DNA of 14,041 nucleotides from DASPJQ01 sp035299065 (lineage in GTDB: Bacteria; Bacteroidota; Bacteroidia; Flavobacteriales_D; UBA2798): assembly GCA_035299065.1 (NCBI GenBank), contig DATGXI010000143.1, positions 1 through 14,041 on the forward strand, read 5' to 3'. Shown here piece after piece: positions 13,806 to 14,041 of this stretch. The position numbers were made by a program, and so were the translations under genes. The notes beneath the pieces were generated by a model. The model was not told the origin of the DNA and searched no databases. It saw only the letters and a program-made list of their open reading frames with translations. Position 1 is the first letter of the stretch. Each line of letters begins with the position of its first letter.

Positions 13806-14041
13806 CTAAATCATTTTAAATTCACCGCTAATACATACTTCCTGGTTCATTACAGGTATACCGGCATTCCAACCATAAACCTGTTTTATTTTTTGCTGCA
13901 ATCCTTGAGCCCCGGCTTTCTCGCCATGTACAATAAAAATTTCTGAAGGTGTCCATTTAAGTTTACTTAGCCAGTCAATCAATTCATCCTGGCCGGCATG
14001 GGCCGACAAGCCGTTAATGCACGTAACCCTGGCGCGTACGG
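13806..14041 (-). CDS. MBL-fold beta-CASP RNA metallo-hydrolase, C-terminal end only
   Basis: The last 78 residues of a protein that enters from the right edge in frame. It contains GLSAHAGQDELIDWLSKL, where SAHA matches the beta-CASP motif with its metal-site histidine, and IFIVHGEKAGAQGL, the HGE motif that supplies the last histidine. The closing IPVMNQEVCI matches the P-x-x-x-E-x-x-x-L ending of the YSH1-type RNA metallo-hydrolase family. Such proteins cleave RNA using two zinc ions; the substrate of this one is unknown. The stop is TAG at 13808-13806. An internal TTG at 14009 is not a start, because the frame stays open to the edge. Confidence 0.85.
   Translation of the reverse strand, partial: VRARVTCINGLSAHAGQDELIDWLSKLKWTPSEIFIVHGEKAGAQGLQQKIKQVYGWNAGIPVMNQEVCISGEFKMI

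Noticed and set aside
1..14041. CRISPR arrays, insertion sequences, tRNA, rRNA, phage or toxin-antitoxin genes
   Set aside because: No regularly spaced direct repeats, transposase motifs, terminal inverted repeats or RNA-gene signatures were seen on either strand.

Overview
The window looks like a piece of a Bacteroidota chromosome. The cbb3 oxidase catalytic gene is a CcoN-CcoO fusion, as is usual in that phylum. CcoP carries one haem c instead of two. There is a SprB-repeat protein. Start codons mostly lack a Shine-Dalgarno sequence, and the best promoter candidates match the Bacteroidota -7 element TAnnTTTG. The DNA is AT-rich with uniform character, and I saw no insertion sequence, phage gene, CRISPR array, tRNA or rRNA.

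Layout. From 8671 down to the left edge runs one minus-strand block of ten genes: ccoS, ccoNO, ccoQ, ccoP, ccoG, ccoH, a SafE/TauE-type membrane protein, pdxH, a PLP-dependent decarboxylase and hemN (cut by the window edge). Gaps are 24 bases or less, and three junctions overlap (TAATG once, ATGA twice), so this is very probably one operon. Upstream, after about 155 non-coding bases, lies a second minus-strand pair: a universal stress protein and the copper ATPase ccoI (12074-8827). A 156-base divergent region separates it from a plus-strand gene for a four-repeat SprB-type protein (12231-13283). Convergent to that is a minus-strand pair: the C-terminal end of a beta-CASP metallo-hydrolase (cut by the right edge) and a small DUF7793/STAS-like protein.

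How the genes fit together. CcoNO, CcoQ and CcoP form a high-affinity terminal oxidase. CcoI, CcoG, CcoH, CcoS and probably the SafE-like protein serve its copper supply and assembly. HemN makes protoporphyrinogen precursor without oxygen, which suits low-oxygen growth. PdxH makes PLP, and the next gene needs PLP, but the decarboxylase substrate is unknown and its place in a respiratory operon is unexplained.

The most interesting signal is regulatory. Upstream of ccoS, of the stress protein and of the SprB-repeat gene, three elements occur at identical spacing: a TGA-N6-TCA palindrome (CRP/FNR type), a TCATRA box, and a YAnnTTTG -7 element whose centre is 55 bases from the palindrome centre. 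One palindrome (12140-12153) serves both divergent promoters. This predicts one FNR/CRP-family regulator controlling the oxidase, its copper pump, the stress protein and the SprB-repeat protein.
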